Positions 44,101 through 56,400 of a DNA stretch of 64,000 bases are shown here, in pieces. The notes under the pieces are model-generated. The model did no database searches. It was not told where the DNA came from and worked only from the letters and a program-made list of their open reading frames with translations. The stretch is from Mucor racemosus. Taxonomy: Eukaryota > Mucoromycota > Mucoromycetes > Mucorales > Mucoraceae. The DNA is taken from assembly GCA_027405735.1 (NCBI GenBank), contig JAPEHQ010000002.1, positions 806,001-870,000 on the forward strand. The letters run 5' to 3'. Positions within the stretch are counted from its first letter, which is position 1, and the number at the start of each line of letters is the position of its first letter. Both the position numbers and the translations under genes were made by a program.

Positions 44101-45081
44101 ATTGACTTTAGACCAAAAAAGCACTAGTTATAACGTAGATGATGGAACAAATGGCTAAGCCTTGGATGCTTTTTTTGTTCGAAAAAGATATTATAACATG
44201 CCCTAACATTAACAGCTAATAATTTATTTCCAAATAAACAATAGGAAAAACATGTACTTGTACCTGCTACTTGATTTCAGTTTATAAAAAAACATTAGTC
44301 GTCTTTTCGTTGTAGTTTTAAACGTAAATAAAAGAGCTGAGGAAAGAGGAGGGAAGAAAAAAGATTTTGTGTGTTACAAACAGGAATTTACAAAGGCACA
44401 AATACTTTTAGTGTTATCAAACAGGTTCTTGCCGTTGTTCACATTTGGTCCCCGAAAGAAGAACATGGGCAGAACTCTTTCAAACCCCAAATTTCAAATT
44501 GATATATCTCGCCAATAAGGCAATTCTGTTGAAGCAGAGTAACTCACATCTGCTTTAAACCATTCAAATTATCTTTGTTATTAATTATATTATGATTGGT
44601 ATACTTTAGTAAATTGATCAAGAAACCTTGATCTCATTGATCTGTTTATTTGGGCTACCTGATTTGCACAAAAGTTTTTATTTGGCCCATCTGTGCAGAT
44701 CATTATGCCTATGGAAAGCATAGTTCGACCGTAGTAGTGTTGTATGGGTTGTTTTATTGTTCCAGATTAGTGATCGTAATCGAGCACTGTGAGCCCTATA
44801 TTTGGGCTCGTTTGAATTGTGCTTTTTTCAGGGTATTACTTGTTTGTTTGGCTTGCTTCGCTACTTTTTTTTTTAGCAATTTCCTGCTTGGTGCTCGATG
44901 AAAACATTGAAAGCTTGCTTGTATGCTTGCTCGAAATGCTTCAAATTGGAATAGGCTTGCTTGCATGCAAATCTACTTGCTTGCCTACTTTCAAATCAAG
45001 TAAGCAAGCATGTAACACAGGGAAAATTTATTCAATTTACGTAATTTTAGCTTTAAAAACGTCAAAATGCATCACATTTTG
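41131..45081. other. Gene-free region with diverged R1-like DNA
   Basis: No gene supported. 42450-43650 resembles R1 at low similarity (AACATTTAATACGCTAGTTCAACTT against the arm phrase near 10711-10740, and TTTTTCGTCGAGAAAATTG at about 42966). 44850-45012 is the GCTTG tract. Confidence 0.5.
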
Positions 45082-45895
45082 TGTTGTATTCCACCTACTA
45101 GTATCATACATTATCACCTTCTACAGTATCAATACATCTTAAAATTTATTGACTACGACATGTATTGAAGCGCAAGTCTTGATATCGGATATAAGAAACT
45201 CCTAGCGTATCAAGTTTAATTCAGTAATTACCAAGAACGCTTGGACCTCAATTATGACACCACATTATTTCATTCCAGCAGTTAACCAATCAAGTAGCTA
45301 TCAAATCAAGATCCAAGCATATTTAGCGCAGCATTGAAACAAGACAACTTACAAGCTCTGCAAGAACGGTTAAATTATGATTGATCCATTTCAACCCATA
45401 GATTACTATCAAACAGATCTAATGGTTCAATAGTGCCTTAAATTACATCTCAGAATTTCAATGTCAAATCAATATAAAAGATCATACTTTTATATCTAAA
45501 TAAACGATATCTTGTTTTTATTATACAGTTGAAGAACTGATTAATTACCCATTCTTTTTTAATTGTATTCTTTTTTAAGTATTATTTATCAATCCTGAAA
45601 ATATGCAACATTTTGAACCAATATCAGGCTAAAAATATATAGTACAATACTTGCGCTTGCACTCGAAGTTGCTACTTTTCTTATATGCCAGTGCTCGACT
45701 TGCTTGAATTTTTGAAAAATTAGATAATGCTTGATTTATGCTTGGTTGCTTGTTTTCAAAACTGAAGATGCTCGATATACAGCTGCTCGGCGAGTCGTTG
45801 CTTAGGCTCGGGATTGCTTAAATAATTTTAGAATATTTTAGGCTCGGCAAATGCTTGCTGTAACTGCTTGCGCTCGCTTGGGCTCTGTCATTTTG
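44850..45895. repeat. GCTTG/GCTCG pentamer-rich tract split by L1C
   Basis: 44850-45012 and about 45645-45895 are packed with GCTTGC, GCTCG and GGCTCG words (for example AGGCTTGCTTGCATGC and TGCTTGCGCTCGCTTGGGCTC) in otherwise AT-rich DNA. The 510-bp L1C lies between the halves, so the tract appears to have been interrupted by it. Open frames across this tract (44650-45142) are artefacts of the repeat. Confidence 0.65.
45082..45591 (+). repeat. L1C, solo LTR-like repeat, 510 bp
   Basis: Starts TGTTGTATTCC, ends TTTATCA and contains AATATAAAAGATC and AATAAACG. ATGCATCACATTTTG just before it and ATGCAACATTTTG about 12 bp after it could be a decayed target duplication if the element extends past TTATCA to CCTGAAAAT. 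Confidence 0.65.
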
Positions 45896-47062
45896 CGAAC
45901 GTTATTCCAGATATTTTTTGATATTTTTTATAAAATCAAATAATGTTTTGAAATTGAATTTTGAAATTGCTCTTAATGTGCAGCAGATGAACGAATAACA
46001 TGTCTTGATTCCATTGGCCAACCGCTGTTTTTGAAGGATTTTTGCAAACGATTTTGAAAAAAAGGAATTTTTTCTTTGCTTGAAATGAATTAAGCAACTG
46101 GAAAAATGCTTGCAATTAATGAATTTTGATCCAAATGGGCTGCAAATTTTGAAAGATATACTACGGCTGTAACAGTATCCAGCACTATAATTTCAGCATT
46201 CTATTAATTTGCTGGTTAAATTGTAGGAATAAAACGCCCACTTTTTTAATTTTTGGAAACAAGTGTCATTTATGCCCAAAACTTGATGGCGTAATCGAAA
46301 TTATTTCACAACGCTCTTGTACAGCTAGGGTCAAGCAAGATACTGTAAACCTGTAAATAAAGGCTAGACATCTTGCCTACATTGGATAGTTTACAAGTAT
46401 GACATAAAAAGGCTCTAGGTTGCTTTTTTATATTATTAAAACGGCTTCTTGTCATTAAGGAGTCTTTATATGATATTCTAATACTAAAAGTGGTAGAAGC
46501 TCATAACGCTTTTAAGTTTAATCCGCATCTAATTCTTTAAAATGTATTATATATTTTTGGTTTGGTGTATATAAGCAGCAGACTACTCTGCAGTGCCTAG
46601 GATGCAGGTCTTGGACTTGTAGCTTCAAAAGTACAATTATGTACAAGTGCGTACAGTCTTGTATCCAAAGTAGAGATTTATCGAACAAATTAACAGTAGA
46701 TGATGCAAAGTGTATAAAAGTACAAGTAGATGGAATTTATTTTTATGTCTATTAGTGTAGCTGTTGTAAATTCAATCATATGTGTATTGTATATATTTGT
46801 TTATCCTTGTACAGTATATACAATCTAACTTTTCATCATCATCATCATGCATTTAAATACGTATGCTATGCACAGGTGTCAAGTGAACAAATCACCTCAT
46901 AATTATGTATTAGAGTATAGATATACATGCATATGAAAAATAATGATTTATTAAAATTTAATGAAGTTACATGATATATATAAATATTTTAAATATTAAT
47001 ACAAGATGAGATTATATATAATTTGAGAAGAACTAAATAATAACTAAAAGTATACAGATATA
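45896..47062. other. Intergenic
   Basis: AT-rich; no gene seen. It holds a TATA-like GTATATAAGCAGC at about 46566 with no open frame behind it. Confidence 0.5.
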
Positions 47063-48142
47063 CTAGTAATGTTGCTGTTGCCATCCTTGCTTTGATAGTG
47101 TTCTTGTTGTTCTCACTTTTGGTCTATGTCCCTTTATTCTAATGCAAGCTCTATCGCAATATCCACCTGGCATACAGCATGGAAACCATGACCACCAGAA
47201 TTTGTAGCCCCACCAACAATGCCATACTCCAGGATCCAATTCGATACTTTTAAATGATTGTGCAGATGATGACCATCGATTATTTGGATCTCTGTCATAT
47301 ACTAAACTTTGATGCCCTGGGTAATTTGTAGTATACGACAAACTTGCGACATCATCATCTTCCTCCTCCTCATCCTCCTGTTCATGATGAAAACCAGGAG
47401 ATGATTGTGATTTGTTACTATTAATATACACTTCGTTGGGATCTACCATCATCTGCAACGCTTCAGGTCCACCGCCTAATGATTTTAATAAATTTTTAAG
47501 GTGATAATTTACGAGTAATCCAGATAAAATTATCAAAGTTGTGTAAGGATCGGTTTGAGTTAATTGTCGAAAGGGGTTGTATTCGTTATTTTGATGATAT
47601 AGGTTTAATTGAGTTTCGTTTAATTCAGCAACGAGAAGCTTTGTTTCTGTTTGAAAGCATTTGAGAGTGTAGGAAGAGTTCTGTGGTTGAACTTGCCAAT
47701 GATACGTTTGTTCATTCAAGGCGAATCTAAATTGCGGCGGAGTAGTACATAACACAATCTCCAAATTATCATGTATTAGAGTCATGCCATGCCAATCTCG
47801 ATTTTTTAGCTTCCAAATAGGATTTTTATGTATGTCATAAAGTAGTAATAATAACTCTTTAAGGTCTTGTTGATTTTCTTGGTCATTTTTATACGAAGGC
47901 GGTTCTTGGTAGTAATATAAAATATCGTTATGGTTTGATATTGTGGTACATTGCACTGTAGTTGTGGAGGAAAATTCTATAGTTATATTTTCTCGAAGCG
48001 TTAATTGTAAAGCTGGCGTTGATATATTTGATGAAGATAAAATAGTTGGTGCAGTTGGGTAATTATTCGATAATAAAGTAGGCGGTGGTTGACTTATTAC
48101 ACTGCTGGCATTATCAATTATTGAATTTGAAGAAGATGCCAT
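47063..48142 (-). CDS. Uncharacterised protein with Cys/Trp-rich C-terminus
   Basis: Intronless, 359 aa from the ATG at 48142 (an upstream TTG at 48154 is in frame but unlikely to be used). The first 60 residues are Ser/Thr/Pro rich. The middle (about 80-220) has alternating beta-strand-like segments with NPIWKLKNRDWHGMTLI and FRFALNEQTYHWQVQ, reminiscent of tubby-C-like/LURP-one folds; this is a guess from pattern only. An acidic loop (EQEDEEEEDDDV) is followed by a striking CWWGYKFWWSWFPCCMPGGY cluster near residues 316-335 and a basic tail. The cluster could be a lipid-modified or metal-binding patch or a membrane-inserting segment. No certain family. Confidence 0.7.
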   Translation of the reverse strand: MASSSNSIIDNASSVISQPPPTLLSNNYPTAPTILSSSNISTPALQLTLRENITIEFSSTTTVQCTTISNHNDILYYYQEPPSYKNDQENQQDLKELLLLLYDIHKNPIWKLKNRDWHGMTLIHDNLEIVLCTTPPQFRFALNEQTYHWQVQPQNSSYTLKCFQTETKLLVAELNETQLNLYHQNNEYNPFRQLTQTDPYTTLIILSGLLVNYHLKNLLKSLGGGPEALQMMVDPNEVYINSNKSQSSPGFHHEQEDEEEEDDDVASLSYTTNYPGHQSLVYDRDPNNRWSSSAQSFKSIELDPGVWHCWWGYKFWWSWFPCCMPGGYCDRACIRIKGHRPKVRTTRTLSKQGWQQQHY

Positions 48143-48437
48143 TTTATGTAACAAGAAAAAGAAAAGAGAAAGGAAGAGAAAAAAAAAAAAGAAAAAAAAA
48201 TCTAATAATATATAAATAACTTAATAAAGCAGGTTGTACATGATTTTCATGAGCATTTCTTATATTCAACTTTTTCTTGAATAATATGTATATCATTTAA
48301 AAGATAGAAATCACCGCTATTTAATTAAATTGAAAAACTAGTGGTTTATAAGGACAAAATATGTATAAAAGAATAATATATTTTCAATTTCTTTCTTGGA
48401 TTTTTTATAATAATAATAAAGGGCAATAGTATAATAT

Positions 48438-49417
48438 TTAAACGGAATCTATCATCAAACATGTTAATATTCAAGCCATAATATCATGGTAATTCAATTA
48501 AACTTACCAGTGATCAACTTGTTCAACTTGGCGAGCTTAGCTGAGACAGTCAAATCAATACTCTTATCTCCAATCTCGACCATAATGCCACCAAGAATAT
48601 CGGGCTTAACCTTGTTGGAAACGAGGAGCTTCTTACCTTCGGCGAGGCTGGACTTTTGAAGAGAATCAACAATCTTATTCAAAGCAGACTTATCCAAAGC
48701 CTAGTATAAAAAAAACCCCAAATGTTAAAAAATGATTGATCATTATAAATAAATAAATTTTACCTTGGCAGAGGTAACAACAAGAGGCAATTCGTTACGG
48801 TGAGCACTCATCAATTGAGCAAAAGCTTCAGAGACCTTGGTGGTTTCGTTCAAACGACCGTTCTCGGCGAGAGTCTCGAAGAAGTTTTGAGTGATTTGGT
48901 TGGGCTTACCGTTGACCTTCAAGGCGGAGAGGATACCTTCCATCTTGGTACCACGGTTAACAGTGGGGTTTTCCAAGAAGCTCTTGAGAGCAGCATCCTT
49001 CTCAACGGCTTGAGAGAGAGTCTTGAGATCCTTCTCAACGGCATCAAGAGAGTTTTGACGAGCGGCAGCGGTGTAGAGAGCAGTAGCATAACGACCATCA
49101 AGACCGAAAAGGGTGATAGGAGCCTAATATAAAATCTGGTGTTAATTATCCAATCTATATGATATCGAATCGCATTTATTAGCGTACCTTGACGGAAGCA
49201 GGGGCAGCAGCGTAACCACGAGCAAACTATAGATTTTCAATGTTTAGTTTCATCAAATTGATTATTTTTTCATTTTGTAAAATTTGTTGCTTTTTTGGTT
49301 TCGAATATTCATTCCAATGTTTTGAACAATAACATCCAAAGCAATTTTCAAAATAAATTGTAACTGTTATTTTACCTTGGGAACAGAGGTAGTCAAACGG
49401 GTGAAACGAGAAGCCAT
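48438..49417 (-). CDS. ATP5: Mitochondrial F1Fo ATP synthase OSCP subunit (Atp5)
   Basis: Five exons (49417-49376, 49226-49188, 49123-48764, 48700-48508, 48448-48438) give 214 aa. Residues 1-25 (MASRFTRLTTSVPKFARGYA) form a mitochondrial presequence split between exons 1 and 2. OSCP marks are APITLFGLDGRYATALYTAA, FLENPTV, NFFETLAENGRL and the C-terminal PDILGGIMVEIGDKSIDLTV with KLAKLNKLI. The last exon is only 11 nt and supplies the ending DSV, like the DSI end of the yeast protein. OSCP sits on top of F1 and joins it to the peripheral stalk. Codons are strongly biased to C/G-ending forms, as for highly expressed genes. Confidence 0.93.
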
Positions 49418-49845
49418 TTTAACCGATGTTTATAATATACAGAAAAAGAGTTGGTGTTTGATATAATTTTGCTTTCCTTTTTTTTGGGTTCTCTTTTTCA
49501 GCAACCCCTCCCCACAGTATAACTCAGGGCCAGTCCCCCAGCTAAACATGATGACGTACTCTTAGCAGAAGCTTCATAACAAACTACTGATGTTAAAATA
49601 CATGTGCTTTATGTTTGATTGGATAAAGATGAGTATGGGGTTCATTTGAAAAAAAGTAAATGTGTCAAAATCTCAATAAAATTCGTTGCCATGGCAACAA
49701 ATTTCGTAAATTCAGGAACGGTTTCCATGGTGATTCATCATTCAATCACAGCAATGATTTTGTATACGATATGAAATGAAGATTTATTAGATAGTTTAGA
49801 TATTGAAACAAAAATGACTTTTTTTAAGGGAAGGGGAGAATTAAA
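49418..49845. other. Promoter region of ATP5 and 3' flank of FPPS
   Basis: 428 bp. It includes a C-rich patch (AACCCCTCCCCACAG at about 49503-49517) close upstream of the ATP5 start and an imperfect palindrome CGTTGCCATGGCAACAAA at about 49684-49701. The latter is an RFX/X-box-like GTTGCCATGGCAAC site, a 14-bp perfect palindrome that could bind an RFX-type factor (inference). Confidence 0.5.
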
Positions 49846-51238
49846 TTATTTGGTACGCTTGTAAATTTTATCCATGAATTCAGTGAAGATCATCTTCTTG
49901 ATACCAACAGATTCATCTAATTTTTCAATCAATGCATTCAAATCATTGAAAGACTTTTCTTCATAAGCCTTGTAAACAGACTCAATATCAAGATCAATGT
50001 AGAGTTGCTTGATCTTGGCCTCAGATTCAGCATTCTTTTGACCGTAATTTTCATCGAGAACCTTGCGTTGTTCGGGATTAGCCAAAGCCAATGCTTGGTT
50101 AACCAACCAAGAACATTTGTTATCCATAATATCAGTACCAATCTTACCAATAACTTCAGGGGCACCGTAACAATCAAGATAATCATCTTGAACTTGGAAA
50201 TATTCACCCAAAGGAATTAAGATATCATGAGATTGCTTGAAAGCTTCCTCATTCTTGATACCAACCTATTTATGTAATTTTGTTAATTCAATTAAAATTG
50301 TTAATTGAACATTTTAAACTTACCATATGCATGGCCAATGCGACGGGAAGATAGAAAGAATAGTAAGCAGTCTTGTAAATAACAATGAATTGATGCCTAG
50401 ATCAAGTTAATTTCGATAAATAAATGGGCATTTACAATAATTTCATTTAAAACACTTACTTCTTGATAGAGAACTTGCTCAAATCAACATCATCCTCAGG
50501 GGCAGTGATAAGATCACAGAGTTGACCGAGTTCGGTTTGGAAAGTAACCTCATGGAATAATTCAACAAGTTCAATATAATAATCGGTCTTCTTGAAGTAT
50601 TTCTTCAAAAAGATGTAAATACATGATTCGAGGATGAACGCGTCGTTGATAGCAACCATTCCAACACCCTCACTCTTGTACCAACAAGGTTGACCACGAC
50701 GAGTAATAGAAGCATCCATAATATCGTCAGAAACCAAAAAGAAGGCTTGAAGCTAACGCATATATTGTAAGTTTTTATATTTTCAAATAACCATTGTCCA
50801 GTAAACTTACGAATTCAATCAACCAACCCAAAACAGTAGCCTTGAAAATATCATCTTCAGTTACAGAATCACCCTTCAAAATACGAACAGTATCAACAAC
50901 AGAGATACCACGATTCAATTTACCTAAATTTACGTCAATTAAAATAATGTTCCTTTAATCGCATCAAATAATCGGTACTCACCACCGGGCACATTGTAAT
51001 ACAACATCTAAAAACAACCACAAAAAAAAAAAAGAAAAAAAAAAACATTATTATCCAAACCAATGCCAATCCATATTTTCAAATATTTCAAATAGATTCC
51101 TACCTTCTTTGTCCATTCATATGCATCCTCAGGCATGTTATACTTGCGAAGTTCGAGAAGAACTTCATCAGCAAGAGTAGGGAAAACCTTGAGGAAAGCT
51201 TCTCTGTTTTCCTCCTTTTGTAATTTGACAGAAACCAT
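49846..51238 (-). CDS. ERG20: Farnesyl diphosphate synthase
   Basis: Six exons (51238-51104, 51007-50983, 50923-50811, 50752-50460, 50396-50324, 50265-49846) give 352 aa, the usual length. The first Asp-rich motif DDIMD is at residues 100-104, followed by RRGQPCWYK; the second, DDYLD, is at 240-244, followed by [13 protein letters not shown]. The pair of aromatic residues before the first motif (FF at 95-96) is the chain-length determinant of farnesyl rather than geranylgeranyl synthases. The enzyme condenses DMAPP/GPP with IPP to FPP for sterols, dolichol, quinones and prenylation in the cytosol. The C-terminus ends KIYKRTK. Exon 2 is a 25-nt microexon. Confidence 0.95.
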
Positions 51239-53433
51239 TTTAAATAGACTTTTCTTTTTGTTGGTGCTTTTTAAATCTAAACGCGAACAAAAGGAAGAAG
51301 AATGAAAAGAAGAAGTTTATTTTTTGAGTTTTGTAGATGAATTTTATTGAAATTCAGATGAACCATGTTTTGCAAGACAAGTAGCCGTTTATGGGTATCT
51401 ATGTTTGACAATGGAAGTTGATAGAACTGGTTCACAGAATCATAATCTGACAGTTTACTTGTCCACAATATGTAAATTATAGTGTCTTTTTTACTGAAAC
51501 GTAGAGACTATTTTCAAGGATTTACAACAATCTTTGAACAGATTCCAAGTTCAGGGGATCTGAATTAGGGTTTTGCAACAATGAAATCCAATTACAGTAA
51601 CAATCTGAGAAGATTACTCGGGTTTGAGAGCTTTTATCTGAGAATTAAGTAAAAGTCGTACATTTGCCATCAACTTTTTTCAAAGATTCTTATAGCACAC
51701 ATAGTCGCTATAAAACAAAACTTTGCATATGTATTGTATTATTGATATAGTGAATATCTTGTAACATTTTTTATTTCAGCATATCATTACTTGAAAAAAA
51801 AACAGGTGGGATAAAACGCCCTTGAAACAGGTTTCTTGTTTGTTTTGTCCCACATTGTATCGATATTATTGGTTGTAACTTTTTACTTTGCACATACTTG
51901 ATTTTGAATATGGATGTAAAGATACTTGGTGGATTGTCCAATGTCGAATTTAACAATCAATTGTATGTTTCCAATGAAAAATTATTATTTATAGCTATTT
52001 GTTTCCCTAAAATGCGTACTTTCAATGTCGTATATCTCGAGTTAGAAGAGGTTTCGAGCACAAGTTTTTAAGCTAAAAATAATCAGCAAGATTTACTCAA
52101 TGTAATTTTACTCATAGTTGACATTGGGAAATGTTCGTAAAATCTGTTCAAAAACCCTTATGGAAGGTCGACCAAAATTTCATAAATCGACTTTAACGAT
52201 TATTTCTCCACGAAAAATCGAGATAACGACATGTTTTAACATGAAAACGAAAGATAAAAACTAGGGGTATTTTGTGATATTAAATAAAAATAGTTTATAA
52301 AGACCAATTTAGAGAAAAAGGTAGAAAACATATTTTTAGAAAATCAAATCTACTGGAAAATATTTGCTGACCAAAATTTTTTAAACCAGTGCCAATCAAT
52401 TACTAGCAAAAAACTGTATCTATGATAATTAACACACTATAGCATGTTTGTATGTATTTTGTTGCGCATTTAGCAATTTAAGATTTTTTCGTCAATTTTT
52501 CATTGAAATGGACTGTTGCTGCAATATCCTGCAATTACTACAACGTCTCACTTTATTCAAATTCCGATTTCGATCAAACTGCAAAACTTGAAAGTACTGT
52601 ATAATAAATTGCTTCGGGCGATTTCATAAAAGACAGATGGTACATCAAGGCATTATATATATACTGGCTATATAATGAGAATGAAAGAGTAATTTTTTAA
52701 GTTGCATTGCACTATATACTGTTCAGTGTTAGGAGTAGTATGTATTTCATTTTATTTACTACCAATTGAATACACATACAGAATGACTTGATGTTATGTT
52801 CTTTATCTTATAAACCGTATATAATGCTTCATTACCTATACTCAGTACTATACATATCTTCTTCACCCTTCTTAAGAATATTATAATAAAAGGTAGAGTA
52901 ATCAGCAAAGCCGTCAATGGGGCATTTTTATGTCTGAATCCTCGATGTGTCTCTATTAAGAACCATCGAGCTGCACAATCGAGACAAATCGTCTGCCTTG
53001 GTAGCTGCCGTCTCTGGCCTCTCTCAAATGCTCTTTGATGAGCCATTACCAGTGTTCAACTCGTGCACCAGTCAATCTAATACTGGAATTTTTTCTAAGG
53101 ACATTGCTTTCTGTACAAGAAACGGATGCTGCTTTACCAAATGTTTGAATCTAGCAAGTACAAATTAATAGTTTTTGTATATATTTTGGCGTTTATAAAA
53201 GATTGCTGACTTTTTGGGAATATTTGAAAAGTGTAACATATTCATTGCAACATATAAGCGTTGTAACTAGAAACAAATGGAAACAAAGCTTCCCTGATTG
53301 TATCGACTGTTTTTGAGGGAGAATAAGATATGGTGTCTCCAATTCCAAATCATACATGCCCATTTTTTTGTTACAACATGAAAACTGCGTCGTTAAATTC
53401 AAAGATATGTCAATGTTTATTTCGAAATTTAAT
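51239..53433. other. Intergenic with very diverged R1-like DNA
   Basis: 52000-52450 has R1-type phrases (ATATCTCGAGTTAGAAG, TTTCTCCACGAAAAATCGAG). 52759-53168 is locally GC-richer and open on both strands: 95 codons minus, with a possible membrane segment LTALLITLPFIIIFL, and 73 codons plus. I cannot decide whether either is real. Confidence 0.45.
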
Positions 53434-56400
53434 TTAATAGTTCAATCTCATGAAGTCAAAGAAAGCAAAATTGTCGGGATGAGGACCGTATTTATAAACA
53501 AATTGAGAGGCAAGTGTAGCGCCAAAGATAGCCTTTACATAATTTTCAGGTACTCGTTTCAATAAAGTTTCCATACCTAATTTCTCTAAAAGTAATTTAG
53601 GGAAAGCACGTTTCAAAACTGTTTCACGCAGGACGACATTTTCCCAAAGACCTGTACTTTGTAATTGCTCATTGAGTTGTACAATGGCAGTTGATAATTC
53701 ATCTGAAAGAATAGAAATAGGGCTTGAAGTTTTCTTGTGTTCTTGCCAAAGAGCTTCAAATTCAAGATTAGCATTTCGTTCAATAATGCTCTGAACTTCT
53801 TTAACATAGGCTTCATAAAATTCAGGTACAACACCATTTTTGATGCACATATGTTCCTCGAATTCAGCATCGTCAAATGCTAAAGCAGCCAATACCTCCA
53901 AAGATGAAGATGTAACACCACCTTTATTAGCAGAAGCATCTTTAATAATCAGAATACCAGCTTTCTCCAAACGAAGACGAGCTTCTTGAGTAAAGAAAAG
54001 ATTAGCACCCTCCACAATATATTTAAACAATGGTCCATTTCCACTATCAATTAATGATTGCACGTTATCAAGTCCAACAGATTCAGGACGACCACCATTT
54101 GGTACAAATAAAGTAGCTTGAGCAAGTGAATTAGTATGGAACGAATTTCTAAAATTGAGTCCATTCTCAACAATAGAACCATCAGGTAATTTAACGTTAT
54201 TTTCATCAACAAGTACACGGAAACCTTCTGACGACAGGTTGGATATATCAAAATTACTAATCATCAAGCGAGAACTTGCTAAACGAGTCAACTCAGTACG
54301 ATTAATACCAACAGCATCGTAAAGAACACCAGAACCATCAACAACTGCTATTGTTTTATCACTTGAAATCTTAATTTCATTAGAGCCCAAATCTCCATCA
54401 GGTCCACCGGTTTGGAACTTTGTAACCTCTTCTTCCTTGAGATTCAACTTTCGGTAAATGCCCAAAACATATTGATGTACAGAGCGAGTAGTCATAGCAT
54501 ATTTGTCATGAGGTATACCACCAAGTGATTGACTCTTACCAGTAGTGAAAGCTTTCCAGAAACTAGCACCGCGTCTTCTTGCATGTTGGGAAGCCCAATC
54601 CATATAATCAGCAGTACCTTCATCAGGACCAAAGAAGAGAATTTCAGGCTTTTCAGTCAAATCAACTAATTTATCCTTGATGCCAATTGTTTCTCCATCA
54701 ATCAACAGGTCAAGCATAGAGTCAACGTACTTTTCAAATGCAACCAAAGGTTTATCTTGTTGGTCCACATCCAAAAGAATAGTACCCTTTGATCCACCTT
54801 CAGGAATATCCTTGTTTTTACGATGTTGTGTACCTGCTAAATTGTAATTTTCGTCGAAAAGTGTTCTCAAATTGATAGAATAAGCTTCTCTATTTCTAGA
54901 ACGAATCATACGAATACCGCCACGAGCAACATCACTGAAACGAATATGGAAACCACGAAATTCAGAACCAACAACCAAGAATAAACCATAAGGAGTAGTG
55001 GGGTACTCAATTTCAGGCAAGAAACTAGGATCCATACGGAAAGAGAAAGCTACTTTGGTAGTTTGATAGAAATTAGTCTTGAGTACATGCTTATTAAATG
55101 TCATGAAAGCTTCAAATACAAGCTGTTCATGGCCATTGGATGTAACAGCCTTGATTTTCTTGAGTAATTGCTCTTCTGTTAAATTTTCCATGGTAGTTAA
55201 ACGTTGATAAGAAATTGTAGGTTGGAGAGATGCTTCACGCTGATTTACATAGTGAACCTTTGCAAAATGAGCATAGAGTAACTTGATCAAATCAGGATAT
55301 TGTTTCACAATATCAAGTATATATTCACGAGTAAATGTATCTTGTCTCAAACGTTTTTTCATTTTAGCTAATACCTCCTCATGTAAGGGATTGGAAGCAT
55401 CCAATATGTCATAGAGGCTGAGATACTCTTTGCCAAGACGATTAAGAAAATGTTGTGAGAAAATCCAACCCACGTAACCATACACTGTTTCTTGAACTGA
55501 AAGTTTGTTTGTCATGAAAAACTGTTGCAACGGATTCTTGGGTAAACAGTACAAGAGAGAGGTCTCTTTCATAACTTGGTAAATAGAATGCTCAATTGGT
55601 ATAGCTTTAGCGTTAGGTAAAGGGTTCAAATAAAGACCCATAATAGTGACACCGTTTGAAAATTGCTCTAAACCACATCAACAAACCCATCAGAAATGGA
55701 AATAAAATCAGAAAAATGTAAACTTACCAACATATTTACGACTAGAATACAAATCATAGTAATGATAAAGATCAGACATGGCAGAGAAGAAACCCTGTGT
55801 ACTTCTTTGACGATAACCAATGATTAAACGGCGTTCACGAGTACCTTGAACATCATACATTTCGATAACTGGACCAGTTCTTTGGAGGACATTACACATT
55901 ACATCTTGGTAAATAGAACGTGTATGTTCTGTTGCTTTTTTCAAGAAACTTTGATCTGCTACCTCATTAAGATTAGTTTCTTGTTCTGGTGTTGGATTAG
56001 GACTATTGAATTGACATTTAGTTACAAAATAACAACGAAGCTGAGAAGTCATTCCGGTCGGCACGGTAGTATTGGAACGATAAGATTCAACACGATAAGC
56101 ATCTGTTGTGGCGGAAGTATCAAGATACTTTTCATCGATCCTAAAAATAACTTAATTATTACTCGATTTGCAATCGATTCGATATCACTACATACTTCTT
56201 TTCGCATTGAGGACCTTGAAGCTGAGATACACCAGGTTGAGATGAATGAATATAAACAGAGGAATTTTCAGATTCTTTTTCTAAGTTAATGTCCAAAACG
56301 TTCTCATTTTTGGTGAAAGCCAAAATTTTAGCACCATAGAGAGCCATGATATGGTTTGCAATGGTTTCAACAGACTCAAGAGCAAAATAATAATCATCAA

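Noticed and set aside
44650..45142. Two Cys/Leu-rich plus-strand frames
   Set aside because: Generated by the GCTTG/GCTCG repeat tract and running into L1C; no domain.
52759..53168. Overlapping open frames on both strands in a GC-richer patch
   Set aside because: Neither shows a recognisable domain, and both strands cannot be assumed coding; mentioned in the intergenic entry only.
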